Part shown: piece after piece, positions 9,390-17,906 of the stretch
How positions within the stretch are numbered: the stretch's first letter is position 1
Layout: every line of letters starts with the position of its first letter
NCBI GenBank assembly: GCA_003561895.1
Contig: PWXP01000566.1
Location: 1 to 33,789 of the forward strand
DNA from: Planctomycetaceae bacterium
GTDB lineage: Bacteria; Planctomycetota; Planctomycetia; Pirellulales; Thermoguttaceae
Length of the DNA stretch: 33,789 nucleotides
Direction of reading: 5' to 3'
Translations under genes and position numbers: made by a program
Notes under the pieces: generated by a model
Told to the model about the DNA's origin: nothing
What the model saw: only the letters and a program-made list of their open reading frames with translations
Databases searched by the model: none

Positions 9390-9934
9390 ATGAAGGTCGT
9401 TTCCCCTGAATCCGGCTTGAACCGCTCGCCGGCAGACTATTGTTCCCGGCCGGCAGACTATTGTTCCCGGCCGGCAGACTATTGTTCCCGGCCGGCCGCC
9501 GGTTTCGCGCCCCCCCGGATCGTGCTGGCCAAGGGGAGCAACACCTCGGCCCCGCGCCGCAGGCTGGCCGGCGCGATCTGCGCGGCGTATCCGGGCGCGG
9601 AAGTGATCGAGGCCTTCGATACGGCCCATAACCGCGTCCGCCTAGCGTCGGCCGCTCCCCTGGAACGTCACGGGGAAGGCAAGCAGACGCTGGTGCTGGC
9701 CGAACATCGCAGCGCGGTCCGCCAGAGCACCGAGGACGGCAACACCTGCCCGAACTACTGGCACTTCTCGAGTCGAACACACCGCCGCTGGAGGCCCGCA
9801 TTCGGGCCATGGAGGCCTGTACCGAGGGGGGCTACCCCGTGCGCGCGGTCGTGATGCCGATTTTGCCGGTACCCGACTGGGAAACCGTCTATGGCGAGTT
9901 TTTGCGGGGTCTGCTGCGGCGTCGAATGTATTAA
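9390..9934 (+). pseudogene. Degraded SPL-type (spore photoproduct lyase-like) radical SAM gene with central deletion and frameshift
   Basis: Frame 1 (9390-~9770): PRIVLAKGSNTSAPRRRLAGAICAAYPGAEVIEAFDTAHNRV...GKQTLVLAEHRSAVRQSTEDGNTCPNYWHFS. A +2 frame (9767-9934) then reads LESNTPPLEARIRAMEACTEGGYPVRAVVMPILPVPDWETVYGEFLRGLLRRRMY*. The expected CxxxCxxC region is absent. Confidence 0.75.
9429..9491. repeat. Three exact tandem copies of 21-bp ccggcagactattgttcccgg
   Basis: Copies 9429-9449, 9450-9470, 9471-9491; encodes PADYCSR x3 in the pseudogene frame. Confidence 0.97.
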
Positions 9935-9973
9935 GAAATGACGCGACGTCCCACTCTACATGAATCATCCGCC

Positions 9974-10435
9974 TCAAGGCACCGGGCCGGGAGGGGGCGG
10001 CGGGGGCGGCCGCCAGCCGGGGCGGCGGTTCCATTGCCCGTACGGGTTCCACCAGGAATCGAACGGCAGGGTCCAGGGCCCCTGCGGGTTGCCCCAGGGG
10101 CCGTAGGGCGTGGCGCCGGCGCGGTAGGGGCGCTGCCATTCGCCGTAGGGGCGAATCTGCTCGCCGTGGCCCCACGTCTGCACCACGTGCGTGCGGTCCG
10201 CCGTCCGATCGGCGCCGCGGATGCTCGTCCGCGTGTGCCGGTAACCGCTTTCGACGAAGTTGGGCGCCTCGCGGGCGTAGGGCGTTACCTTCGGCGCGTA
10301 CTGCGCCACGCGCCGGCCGCTCACCGGCTCGTGGGTGTACCGCGAGGGCTGAAAGAACCAGTCGGCTTCCGCTGCCGTTGCAAACGTCAGGGCCACCACC
10401 GTCCCCGCGATGGCCACAGCCGGATGCCGAATCAT
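9974..10435 (-). CDS. Small secreted hypothetical protein rich in Pro/Gly/Trp/Tyr
   Basis: MIRHPAVAIAGTVVALTFATAAEADWFFQPSRYTHEPVSG...; signal peptide, same-strand position downstream of surE. Confidence 0.7.
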   Translation of the reverse strand: MIRHPAVAIAGTVVALTFATAAEADWFFQPSRYTHEPVSGRRVAQYAPKVTPYAREAPNFVESGYRHTRTSIRGADRTADRTHVVQTWGHGEQIRPYGEWQRPYRAGATPYGPWGNPQGPWTLPFDSWWNPYGQWNRRPGWRPPPPPPPGPVP

Positions 10436-10464
10436 GGTAGTTGAACCTGCTGCGTGGGAAAGTG

Positions 10465-10938
10465 TTAATCGAGTTTGGAACGAATGACCATCAGTTGTTC
10501 GGTGTCCGGATCGTACCGGTACTGCCGCCCGTCCGGCAGTTCCGGCAGGTCGATGCGGTTGAAGTCGATAATCTCCTGCACGAACTCCTCGTGCGAGTCG
10601 GGCGCCCGGCCATGGGTGGCCTTGAACAGGTTCATGGCATGGGGAATCTGCACGTCGAACACCAGTCGCTCAGCGGCGCGCCATCGGGCGGCCAAGGGCG
10701 CCGCGATGGGTCCCGTGCCGTAGCCGTGTCCCTTCCGGCCCACGCCCACCTCGGCCGGCCGGGCCGGCGGGGGGGCGGGCTCGCTGTCGGCGCTCTGCAG
10801 CCCGTCGACGTCCAAACCGGTCGGCGGCGCGGGGGGCGGCGGGGGCGCTTCCGCTTCGGGCGCCGGCGCGGCGGGCCCGCGGCCACCGCAGCCGAGCAGC
10901 GCTCCGCAAACGCACGTGACAGCCAACGTCCATCGCAT
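10465..10938 (-). CDS. Hypothetical lipoprotein
   Basis: MRWTLAVTCVCGALLGCGGRG lipobox; Pro-rich linker; conserved-looking C-terminal domain HAMNLFKATHGRAPDSHEEFVQEIIDFNRIDLPELPDGRQYRYDPDTEQLMVI. Confidence 0.75.
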   Translation of the reverse strand: MRWTLAVTCVCGALLGCGGRGPAAPAPEAEAPPPPPAPPTGLDVDGLQSADSEPAPPPARPAEVGVGRKGHGYGTGPIAAPLAARWRAAERLVFDVQIPHAMNLFKATHGRAPDSHEEFVQEIIDFNRIDLPELPDGRQYRYDPDTEQLMVIRSKLD

Positions 10939-10980
10939 GGCGAAATTCCTTCTGCTACGGCGGCTGCCGATCGGAGTTGG

Positions 10981-11847
10981 TCAACCGCCCGCGGTTCTTG
11001 CCTCCCCGCCGCGGCCTGCCGTCTGGCGGCGGGTGTGCATCAACGGCGGGGCGGCCGCCGAAGGCCCGGCCGGCGGGGCGCCGGCGCCGTCGAGGTCGAA
11101 ATGCCAGCCTTCCATTTGGGCCACCGTGGCCGCCCGCGTCAAATTGTAGCCGAGCGGCGTCAGGGTGATGTTCCCCGCGGCCAGCTCCGTCAGGTCGGTC
11201 TTCTGGCCGGTGGTGGAAGCGGGCGGGCCTCCGGTCAGCCAGAAGTATTCGCGTCCCCAAGGGTCGATGCGCCGCTCGAACCGGTCGTGGTGCAGGATCA
11301 CGTCCATCGGCACGGTGCTCACTTGCGGCACGTCCCGCAGCGCCGCCTGGGGGATATTCATGTTGTAAAGTTGCGGCTCGGGGCCTTCCTGGGTCAGCAC
11401 CTGCTCGATGATCCGCCCCGCCAAGTGGGCCGCCCGGTCGTAATCGGCGTGCTCGTCGAACTCCAGCGAGACGGCGAAGCTCGTGATCCCGTAAAACGCC
11501 CCTTCAATCGCGGCGGCCACCGTGCCCGAGTACAGCACGTTGATGCCCGCGTTCACCCCGCTGTTGATGCCACTGACGACCAGGTCGGGCATCCGGGGGC
11601 AGAACTCGGTGGCGCCGATCTTCACACAGTCGGCGGGGCTGCCCTGGACGGCCCAGCCCCAATGCTCCTCCCCATGGAAAACCTCTTTGACGATCAACGG
11701 GGTCAGGTAGGTGATGGCGTGGCTCACGCCGCTCTGCTCGGTGGCGGGGGCCACCACATACACGTCGCCCAATCGCAACAGGGCCCGGCCGAGGGCGGCC
11801 AGACCGGGCGCGTAAATGCCGTCGTCGTTGGTAACCAGGATAAGCAC
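10981..11847 (-). CDS. surE: 5'/3'-nucleotidase SurE
   Basis: MLILVTNDDGIYAPGLAALGRAL...VVAPATEQSGVSHAIT...GSPADCVKIGATE...PDLVVSGINSGVNAGINVLYSGTVAAAIEG. Confidence 0.97.
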   Translation of the reverse strand: MLILVTNDDGIYAPGLAALGRALLRLGDVYVVAPATEQSGVSHAITYLTPLIVKEVFHGEEHWGWAVQGSPADCVKIGATEFCPRMPDLVVSGINSGVNAGINVLYSGTVAAAIEGAFYGITSFAVSLEFDEHADYDRAAHLAGRIIEQVLTQEGPEPQLYNMNIPQAALRDVPQVSTVPMDVILHHDRFERRIDPWGREYFWLTGGPPASTTGQKTDLTELAAGNITLTPLGYNLTRAATVAQMEGWHFDLDGAGAPPAGPSAAAPPLMHTRRQTAGRGGEARTAGG

Positions 11848-12064
11848 AGTGGGTTCCTGCCGTGGTTCGGGTACGTCCGTGAGGAAAATGCACTACCTTC
11901 CATGATAATTGCCAGGGGCGAGAAACTCAAGGGCCTGAAACACAAGCGGAAAAGTAGTCATTGGAGTTGCACGGCGCGGGACCACCGGCCACCAAACCGG
12001 GCAATCGGTCCAGGCGAACGCCGTGAAGGACGGACGGCACCTGCAGCCGGTCAAAAAGAAGACG

Positions 12065-12121
12065 TCACCGTTCACGGGCCGGCCGCCGACAAATTGGGAC
12101 CGTCCCCCGTCAACGGTTACG
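12065..12121. repeat. Palindromic element family A, internally shortened copy
   Basis: Left caccgttcacggg..., right ...gggaccgtcccccgtcaacggttac; same termini as the copy at 31331-31440. Confidence 0.6.
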
Positions 12122-12149
12122 GCAAGACTTTCAGCGCCTACGGGTCGAT

Positions 12150-12617
12150 TCACTCACCGTAGCCGATCTTGGCGAGCTTCGGCTGCACGAGCCGCTCGAA
12201 GTCGGCATAGGCCAGCCGGACCAGTTCGGTGTGCGACCCGGCGTTGAAGGCGATCTCTTCGTCTTCTGCCAAGCACTCCGACACATACACCTCCATACCG
12301 TACAGGTTCCCGAACGGCGGCATGGCGCCCACCTCGCAACCGGGAAACAGGTCGGCAAACTGCACCTCGTCGGCCAGGCCGGCCTTCTTGGCGCCGGCTG
12401 CCTGTTGCAGCCGGTCGAAGTCGATTTTCAGCGAGGCGGGCAGCACGGCCATGGCCAATCGGCCGTCGAGTTCGACGATGACTGTCTTGGCAAGCTCCTT
12501 GCCCGGGATGTGCGCCGAGGCGGCGATCTCCTGCGCGGTGAAGGCCGCCGAATGGCCGATGGTCACGTACTTGACCCCCTGCGAATCCAGAAATTCCTTC
12601 AGTTGTTTCAGTGGCAT
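12150..12617 (-). CDS. YbaK/ProX-type aminoacyl-tRNA deacylase domain protein
   Basis: MPLKQLKEFLDSQGVKYVTIGHSAAFTAQEIAASAHIPGKELAKTVIVELDGRLAMAVLPASLKIDFDRLQQAAGAKKAGLADE...GAMPPFGNLYGMEVYV; fits the YbaK fold. Confidence 0.9.
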   Translation of the reverse strand: MPLKQLKEFLDSQGVKYVTIGHSAAFTAQEIAASAHIPGKELAKTVIVELDGRLAMAVLPASLKIDFDRLQQAAGAKKAGLADEVQFADLFPGCEVGAMPPFGNLYGMEVYVSECLAEDEEIAFNAGSHTELVRLAYADFERLVQPKLAKIGYGE

Positions 12618-12835
12618 GCCCCACTCCTTTCCGGCCGTCGGGCCGCGGTGTTGAACCTTGCGAGGGACGCGTCGCGCCGACAAATACCGAACGATGCGAC
12701 TGCGAGGACTATAATATTGTTTCGTTCGTCCCGCGTTTGGTCAAGATGGGCGAGCGGCGGCCGTTCACCGCCGTGTTGGCGCGGTCCCCCTCCTACTTCC
12801 ACCGTAACTGGTTAACGTATATCATTGCCGGCGCG

Positions 12836-12940
12836 TAACCGTTCACGGGGGGACTGTTCCAATTTTCGCGGCACACAGAGCGTTTAGTCCAATGCGCCAC
12901 CATTGCGGCCGCGAAAATGGGACTGTCCCCTTCGCATGTA
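12836..12940. repeat. Palindromic element family A, copy 2
   Basis: taaccgttcacggggggactgttccaattttcgcggcacacag...gcggccgcgaaaatgggactgtcccc; inverted arms, shared with 31331-31440. Confidence 0.85.
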
Positions 12941-12981
12941 GCCCCGGTCGTACCCAACCCCCCCATCGGACTCCCCCTGTC

Positions 12982-13632
12982 ATGAAAGATCACGAGATAT
13001 TTCACAAAATCGCCCACTTCGGCATTGTACCGGTGATTGCCATCGATCGCGTCGACGACGCGCTGCCGCTGGCCGACGCGCTGTTGGAAGGCGGGCTGCC
13101 GGTCATCGAAATCACCTTCCGCACCCGCGCGGCCGCCGAGGTAATGGAGACGATCAGCCGGCACCGGCCCGAATTGCTCCTCGGCGCCGGCACGGTTCTG
13201 ACGGTCGAGAATCTCGAGGCTGCGAGGTCCTGCGGCGCCGCCTTCGCGGTGGCGCCGGGGCTGAACCCGCGCGTGGTGGGGCGGGCGAACGACCTGGGCT
13301 TTCCCTTTGTGCCGGGCGTTGTCACTCCGAGCGACATCGAAGCCGGACTGGGGCTCGACTGCACCACGCTGAAGTTCTTCCCTGCCGAAGCGGCCGGAGG
13401 CGTGCCGATGCTCAAATCGCTCGGAGCCCCTTACAAGCACGCGGGAGTTCGTTTCGTACCCACCGGAGGCGTGAACATGGGCAATCTGGAAAGCTACCTT
13501 CAGCTCGATACGGTCGCCGCGGTGGGCGGCACGTGGATTGCCAAGAAGGACGACATCGCCGCCGGCCGATGGGCCGACATCCGCCAGCGATGCGCGGAAA
13601 CGGTAGAGGTCGTCCGGCGCGCCCGCCCGTAA
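12982..13632 (+). CDS. eda: Bifunctional 4-hydroxy-2-oxoglutarate / 2-dehydro-3-deoxy-6-phosphogluconate aldolase
   Basis: MKDHEIFHKIAHFGIVPVIAIDRVDDALPLADALLEGGLPVIEITFRTRAAAEVMETI...LLGAGTVLTVENLEAA...FPFVPGVVTPSDIEAGL...LKFFPAEAAGGVPMLKSLGAPY...FVPTGGVN. Confidence 0.95.
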   Translation: MKDHEIFHKIAHFGIVPVIAIDRVDDALPLADALLEGGLPVIEITFRTRAAAEVMETISRHRPELLLGAGTVLTVENLEAARSCGAAFAVAPGLNPRVVGRANDLGFPFVPGVVTPSDIEAGLGLDCTTLKFFPAEAAGGVPMLKSLGAPYKHAGVRFVPTGGVNMGNLESYLQLDTVAAVGGTWIAKKDDIAAGRWADIRQRCAETVEVVRRARP

Positions 13633-13669
13633 ACGTCGAACGTGGGGGGGCGAACGGGCTTCTCAGAGT

Positions 13670-13887
13670 CTGTCCGAAAAGGCTCGGATCCAGGTTCCCT
13701 ATCCATCCGGGAGAGGGTTAGGGTGATGGCTATGGGTGGCCCTGATCGTAATCTTGCCAACGGCTATCAATTCGCAAGGTTACGATCGAGGCCCTATGGG
13801 TCAAAGACCTTGCCCCTATCTTACTCATATCCCACAGCCCCTCACCCCCAACCCCTCTCCAACCGGGAGAGGGGAGTTTTCGGACAG
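13670..13887. repeat. Nested palindromic element (outer arms ctgtccgaaaa/ttttcggacag)
   Basis: Outer 11-bp perfect arms at 13670-13680 and 13877-13887; inner 14-bp arms gatcgtaatcttgc (13744-13757) and gcaaggttacgatc (13774-13787), one mismatch; right part contains ctcacccccaacccctctccaaccgggagagggga. Confidence 0.85.
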
Positions 13888-13920
13888 CCCCTCAACGAAA
13901 CGGCGCTCCCGCCTTTCACA

Positions 13921-15180
13921 CTACCGTACGCGGCAGCGGAATCGCAGCACGCCGCCCTCGCCGGCTTCGAGCGGGTCGATGATTTCGGCCCGCACCACCA
14001 CCGACCCGGCTTCGTTCGGTTCCGTGAAGAAGTCGGCTTCGAGGCTGCACTGGGCGCTGTCGGGGATGTACTCGAGGCGGCCGGTCAGGTTGTCGAGGAT
14101 CGTCACGTTCCCGATCACCTCGTTGCCCACGTTGTCGAAGCGGATGGTGAACGCCACCTCTTCGCCCGGCTTGGCGAAGTGCTCGGAGGCGATCTTGACG
14201 ACGCGCAGCCGCGGTCGGCCTTCGGGCGTGGTGACGGTGAACACGTCCTGCAGCGCCTCGGTTTGCACCTCGGCGATGGCGGCCTGGTGGTCGAGGATGA
14301 TCTGGACGGCCTGCGTGGTTTCCCAGGCGTTGGCGGCCTCGACCCCCTGGGCGAGCCATGCCATTTCCGCCGCCTCCATAACGCCGCGGCGGATGATGGC
14401 AAGGTTCTCGTACGGCAGGAGCTGATCCTGGAACGCGAGCGGCCCGAGCGCTTCGGAAACCACGCCGTCGCCCTGCCAGCTCTCGTAGATACCCAGCGGC
14501 CGCTGGCCGATTTCGCCGGCCGCCTGGTAGTATTGCGAGCCCACTCCGACCGACTGGCGCATGGTGGGCCCGGCGAGGTGCTCGGGCTGTACGACCCCGG
14601 CCGCCCGGTGCGCCTGCTCGCCGGCGACCATCCCCACCACCTGCCGGACCGCCCCGAACCGCGGCGCGTAGATCTGCACCCGGTTGCTCGGCTCGACGAG
14701 GGTTCGGCCGTCGAGCGTGTCGAAGTGGGCGACCGTGTCTTCCGGGTACAATCCGCGGACGTGCCAGTCGGGGTCGACGGTAGCCGGGGCCTCGCGGTCG
14801 CCACCGTCGAACAGATATTCATCGGGCGGCCAGGGGCGAGCGATGCCCGGAGGCGCCCAGGGGCCTTCGGGGGCGTAGGGCCGGGGCGGACCCTCGCCTG
14901 GATAGGGGGATGCCGGATACCCGGCCGGCGGAGCGCCGGTGAACGCCTCCGGCGGCAGGCCTTCGGGCGCAACCCCGCCCGGAACCGTCGGCCCGTGCGG
15001 GCCGTACCCCGCGTACGGCGGAGGCCCCAACCCGGGGCCCGGCACCGGACCCCGGCACGCACTGAGGATCAGGGTCCCCAACGCGATGACCGCCAACCGC
15101 CAGAGGCGTTCAAAGTCCAGTTCGGCGGTGGAAGTCCACGGTGCGGTTCGCATGGCGGCGATCGTCTCTCCACGAATCAA
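13921..15180 (-). CDS. Lipoprotein with C-terminal DUF11-like domain
   Basis: Lipobox GTLILSACRG; Pro/Gly-rich N-terminal region; C-terminal RLRVVKIASEHFAKPGEEVAFTIRFDNVGNEVIGNVTILDNLTGRLEYIPDSAQCS is DUF11-like. Confidence 0.85.
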   Translation of the reverse strand: MIRGETIAAMRTAPWTSTAELDFERLWRLAVIALGTLILSACRGPVPGPGLGPPPYAGYGPHGPTVPGGVAPEGLPPEAFTGAPPAGYPASPYPGEGPPRPYAPEGPWAPPGIARPWPPDEYLFDGGDREAPATVDPDWHVRGLYPEDTVAHFDTLDGRTLVEPSNRVQIYAPRFGAVRQVVGMVAGEQAHRAAGVVQPEHLAGPTMRQSVGVGSQYYQAAGEIGQRPLGIYESWQGDGVVSEALGPLAFQDQLLPYENLAIIRRGVMEAAEMAWLAQGVEAANAWETTQAVQIILDHQAAIAEVQTEALQDVFTVTTPEGRPRLRVVKIASEHFAKPGEEVAFTIRFDNVGNEVIGNVTILDNLTGRLEYIPDSAQCSLEADFFTEPNEAGSVVVRAEIIDPLEAGEGGVLRFRCRVR

Positions 15181-15968
15181 TCGAGTTCCTCGGCCGGCGG
15201 GGGCAACTCAAGCGGTGCCGGCACCCCCTGCCGTTGCGGCGGAAAATGCACCAGCGGCGGCGAGCCGAAAAGGAACTGGGCACTGACCTCTCGCGGATCG
15301 TCCGGCAGCCGGCCGCCCAGGCGAAGGATCGCCACGGGCCGGCCGAGCGTGTCGGCCACCGCGAGCGGGTCGCGGCGGGGGCCTGCGTCGAACCACCGGT
15401 GTTCCTCGGGATCCTCCCGCGCCGGCAAGGCGTTTCGCGGGTTCTCCAGGTAGATCACCCGCGTGACGAACTGCCCCGCCAGCGCCATGCGCAACTCCTC
15501 GAGCGTCAATTGCACGGGGATGGGGAACCGCAGTTCCTGGCCCCGCGGCGGATAGGTGCGATCGATGACCTCGACGGTCGGGAAAACTTCCAATCCCTCG
15601 GCGCCCCGAATGTGACTGACCTTCAGCCGGTACACTTGGCCGATGAGCATGCCCACCACTTGCGGCGTGGGGTCGGCGGGCTTGAAGCGCCCTCCGGCGG
15701 CCAGCGAAACCAAGGCCCCCGGAGGGGCCTTGATTTCCACTGGCTGAAAGTATCCGGGCAAGGGGCCGCCCCGCTGGAGTTGCCGGCTGCCAATCGCTCC
15801 CGGTGGCATTACACCCTGGTGCAGGTAATGGACGTCCGGCTGCTGGCCGAGCAACGCCGCGGTTTGCAGCCACAACACAACCATTACCCGTGCCGAAATG
15901 CCGACAACTCGCCCGCAGCTTGCCGAGGCCTCAGGTGCCGTACAGCGGTGCATGCGGATCATTGCCAC
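15177..15968 (-). CDS. Hypothetical secreted envelope protein, paralogue of 16218-17291
   Basis: GQVYRLKVSHIRGAEGLEVFPTVEV...PIPVQLTLEELRMALAGQFVTRVIYLENP; 4-bp overlap with the downstream DUF11 gene. Confidence 0.8.
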   Translation of the reverse strand: MAMIRMHRCTAPEASASCGRVVGISARVMVVLWLQTAALLGQQPDVHYLHQGVMPPGAIGSRQLQRGGPLPGYFQPVEIKAPPGALVSLAAGGRFKPADPTPQVVGMLIGQVYRLKVSHIRGAEGLEVFPTVEVIDRTYPPRGQELRFPIPVQLTLEELRMALAGQFVTRVIYLENPRNALPAREDPEEHRWFDAGPRRDPLAVADTLGRPVAILRLGGRLPDDPREVSAQFLFGSPPLVHFPPQRQGVPAPLELPPPAEELD

Positions 15969-16014
15969 GGACTAAACTTCCTTACGTCAAACGCCTTGGG
16001 TTTCGATGCTCGTC

Positions 16015-16114
16015 GGAGTTCACGCTTCAGCGTGTTGGTTGGAGTTCACGCTTCAGCGTGTTGGTTGGAGTTCACGCTTCAGCGTGTTGGTTGGAGTTCA
16101 CGCTTCAGCGTGTT
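16015..16114. repeat. Tandem 26-bp hairpin repeat ggagttcacgcttcagcgtgttggtt, about 3.9 copies
   Basis: Copies start at 16015, 16041, 16067, 16093; an inverted copy lies at 16138-16161. Confidence 0.97.
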
Positions 16115-16217
16115 ATGCACGGCATGTACCGGATTCGCACGCTAAAGCGTGAACTCCAACCGGTTCTCTTGGGGCGGCTCTCGCGAGCGGCACCGGTCGC
16201 CTCCTCCGCGCTCCCGC

Positions 16218-17291
16218 TCAATGCGGCGCGGGGGAGAGGGCCGTGCCGGAGTCAGGGCAGACCGCCTGGCCTGGGAACGCACGCTCGACGATGCGCGCCC
16301 GGCTGGGCGGCTTCGGATAGCTGTACCCGGGACTCTGCCGCACGTTGATATCCACCTTGTCGGTCGGACCGGGGATCCGATGCGGTGTGCGATTCGTCAT
16401 TGTGTGCTTCTGGAGCCCGGCCGGGATGCCGTGGGGCACGTGCGGCGGGCCGGGAAGGCCGATCGGCGTGCCGGTCATCGGCATGCCGTACTGCGGACCG
16501 GTCACGCCGGAGATGTACGTGCTGGGCATGGTCGTCGGGTGGCCCGGCATGCCCATCGGAGGCGGCCCGCCCCCCATCACGGGATGGCCGGCGTGACCCC
16601 ACGCCTGCTCGTGGCCGGCGGGCATGACCTGCTCCTCGTCGAGAAACTCGCCGGGCATTTCCAGGTCTTTGTTGCCCAGGCGGGCAATGGCCAGGATCGA
16701 ACCCCGGCGGTCGGCCTCGACGATCGGGTCGACGCCCGGATCGAGCCGCGTACTCACGAGCGTTTCCACCCCGGCCAAGGCCAACTCCTGGTACTCGGGA
16801 TCAGGCAAGTAAATGACCTTGGTAACGAAGTTGCCGGTGAGCACCTGGTTGAAGTCCTCCTCGGTCCATTGGATCGGAATGGCGTTATGGGCAAGGAAGG
16901 CTTCCGTGCGCGGCATGGCGGGCCCGACCTCGATGGTCGGGTACAACTCCACACCCGGCCGCCCCGGAATATTCGTCAGTTTCAGCCGATAGATCGCCCC
17001 CTGGGCGAAGTTCTGCCGGCCGGGGATGATCAGCGGCTCGGAGTCGAACGCGCCGGGCACGGTCACGTCCCACTGCACCATGGCGCCCTCCGGCCCCACA
17101 AAGGTCAGTTGCGAGCTGGCCTGCACCATGGGCATACCCGGTTGGTGCATCATTACTCCCGGCCCGGGGCCGCCGACACCGGGCCCGGGCTCCATAAGCC
17201 TCTGGGCGGGCGGCAGATTGTGTCGGGCGGGTCCCGTACACCCGGTTGCCGCCAGCAAGGCCACTACGGATGCCACTACGGTTGTCCTCAT
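16218..17291 (-). CDS. Hypothetical envelope lipoprotein, paralogue of 15177-15968
   Basis: MRTTVVASVVALLAATGCTGP lipobox; GAIYRLKLTNIPGRPGVELYPTIEV...IPIQWTEEDFNQVLTGNFVTKVIYLPDPEYQELA. Confidence 0.82.
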   Translation of the reverse strand: MRTTVVASVVALLAATGCTGPARHNLPPAQRLMEPGPGVGGPGPGVMMHQPGMPMVQASSQLTFVGPEGAMVQWDVTVPGAFDSEPLIIPGRQNFAQGAIYRLKLTNIPGRPGVELYPTIEVGPAMPRTEAFLAHNAIPIQWTEEDFNQVLTGNFVTKVIYLPDPEYQELALAGVETLVSTRLDPGVDPIVEADRRGSILAIARLGNKDLEMPGEFLDEEQVMPAGHEQAWGHAGHPVMGGGPPPMGMPGHPTTMPSTYISGVTGPQYGMPMTGTPIGLPGPPHVPHGIPAGLQKHTMTNRTPHRIPGPTDKVDINVRQSPGYSYPKPPSRARIVERAFPGQAVCPDSGTALSPAPH

Positions 17292-17906
17292 TGCATTTTC
17301 CCCCTTGCGTTCGGCTCGCCTTCGGGCCGGATCGACCGCCCGCCCGTCGCGAACATGAGAAGTCTCTTATCCTCGGTGTCCGCCTCCGGGCGGAACATGA
17401 TCCCTAACCGGCCCAGTCCACCCCCGGCGGCGTCATCGCAGCCCGGGTATTGGATTGGGCGAACAGCCGCGGCAACGCGAAGTCCTGTCGCGCAGAGCAC
17501 CCGTTCTGAGGGTTATGGTCGGCCTGTTACAACGCGATTCTTTGGAAAATCCCGCAGAACCGTTAGAAAACGCCCAATTTGACGCAGGCTGCCCTCGGAA
17601 ACCCCCCATCCCGACTTGTTATCAGTGCCACTGGAGACGGGTAGCCGTTCACGCCGCCTGCCCACACCCTCCTTCGTCCCCGCCGGGCTCGCCCCGGCCG
17701 GTCCCATGACTGGCCAGCTACCACGCCGCCTGCCCCCTCGCGCCCTCGAGTTGCGAGTTTTTGGGGTTCTCCCGCCAGGAAGGTTGTGCTACGATCCCGG
17801 TTCGGTTCCTGGTCGGCTGCTGGCTCGAGAGGGCAGGCAGTCTTTTTCGCCGCGCGTTTTGGGCTGTGCGCCCCTGCGGCGGCAGCGGCGCCCGGAGGGC
17901 GGCTCC

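Noticed and set aside
10441-12162. 573-aa plus-strand ORF
   Set aside because: Antisense to surE and the two downstream secreted-protein genes.
13642-15453. 603-aa plus-strand ORF
   Set aside because: Runs through the palindromic element and antisense to the DUF11 lipoprotein; no family resemblance.
16015-16114. CRISPR array
   Set aside because: Units are directly adjacent with no unique spacers and no cas genes nearby; a tandem hairpin repeat.
17288-17500. 70-aa minus ORF overlapping the start of 16218-17291 by 4 bp
   Set aside because: Would be translationally coupled, but no signal, domain or convincing start; probably leader sequence.
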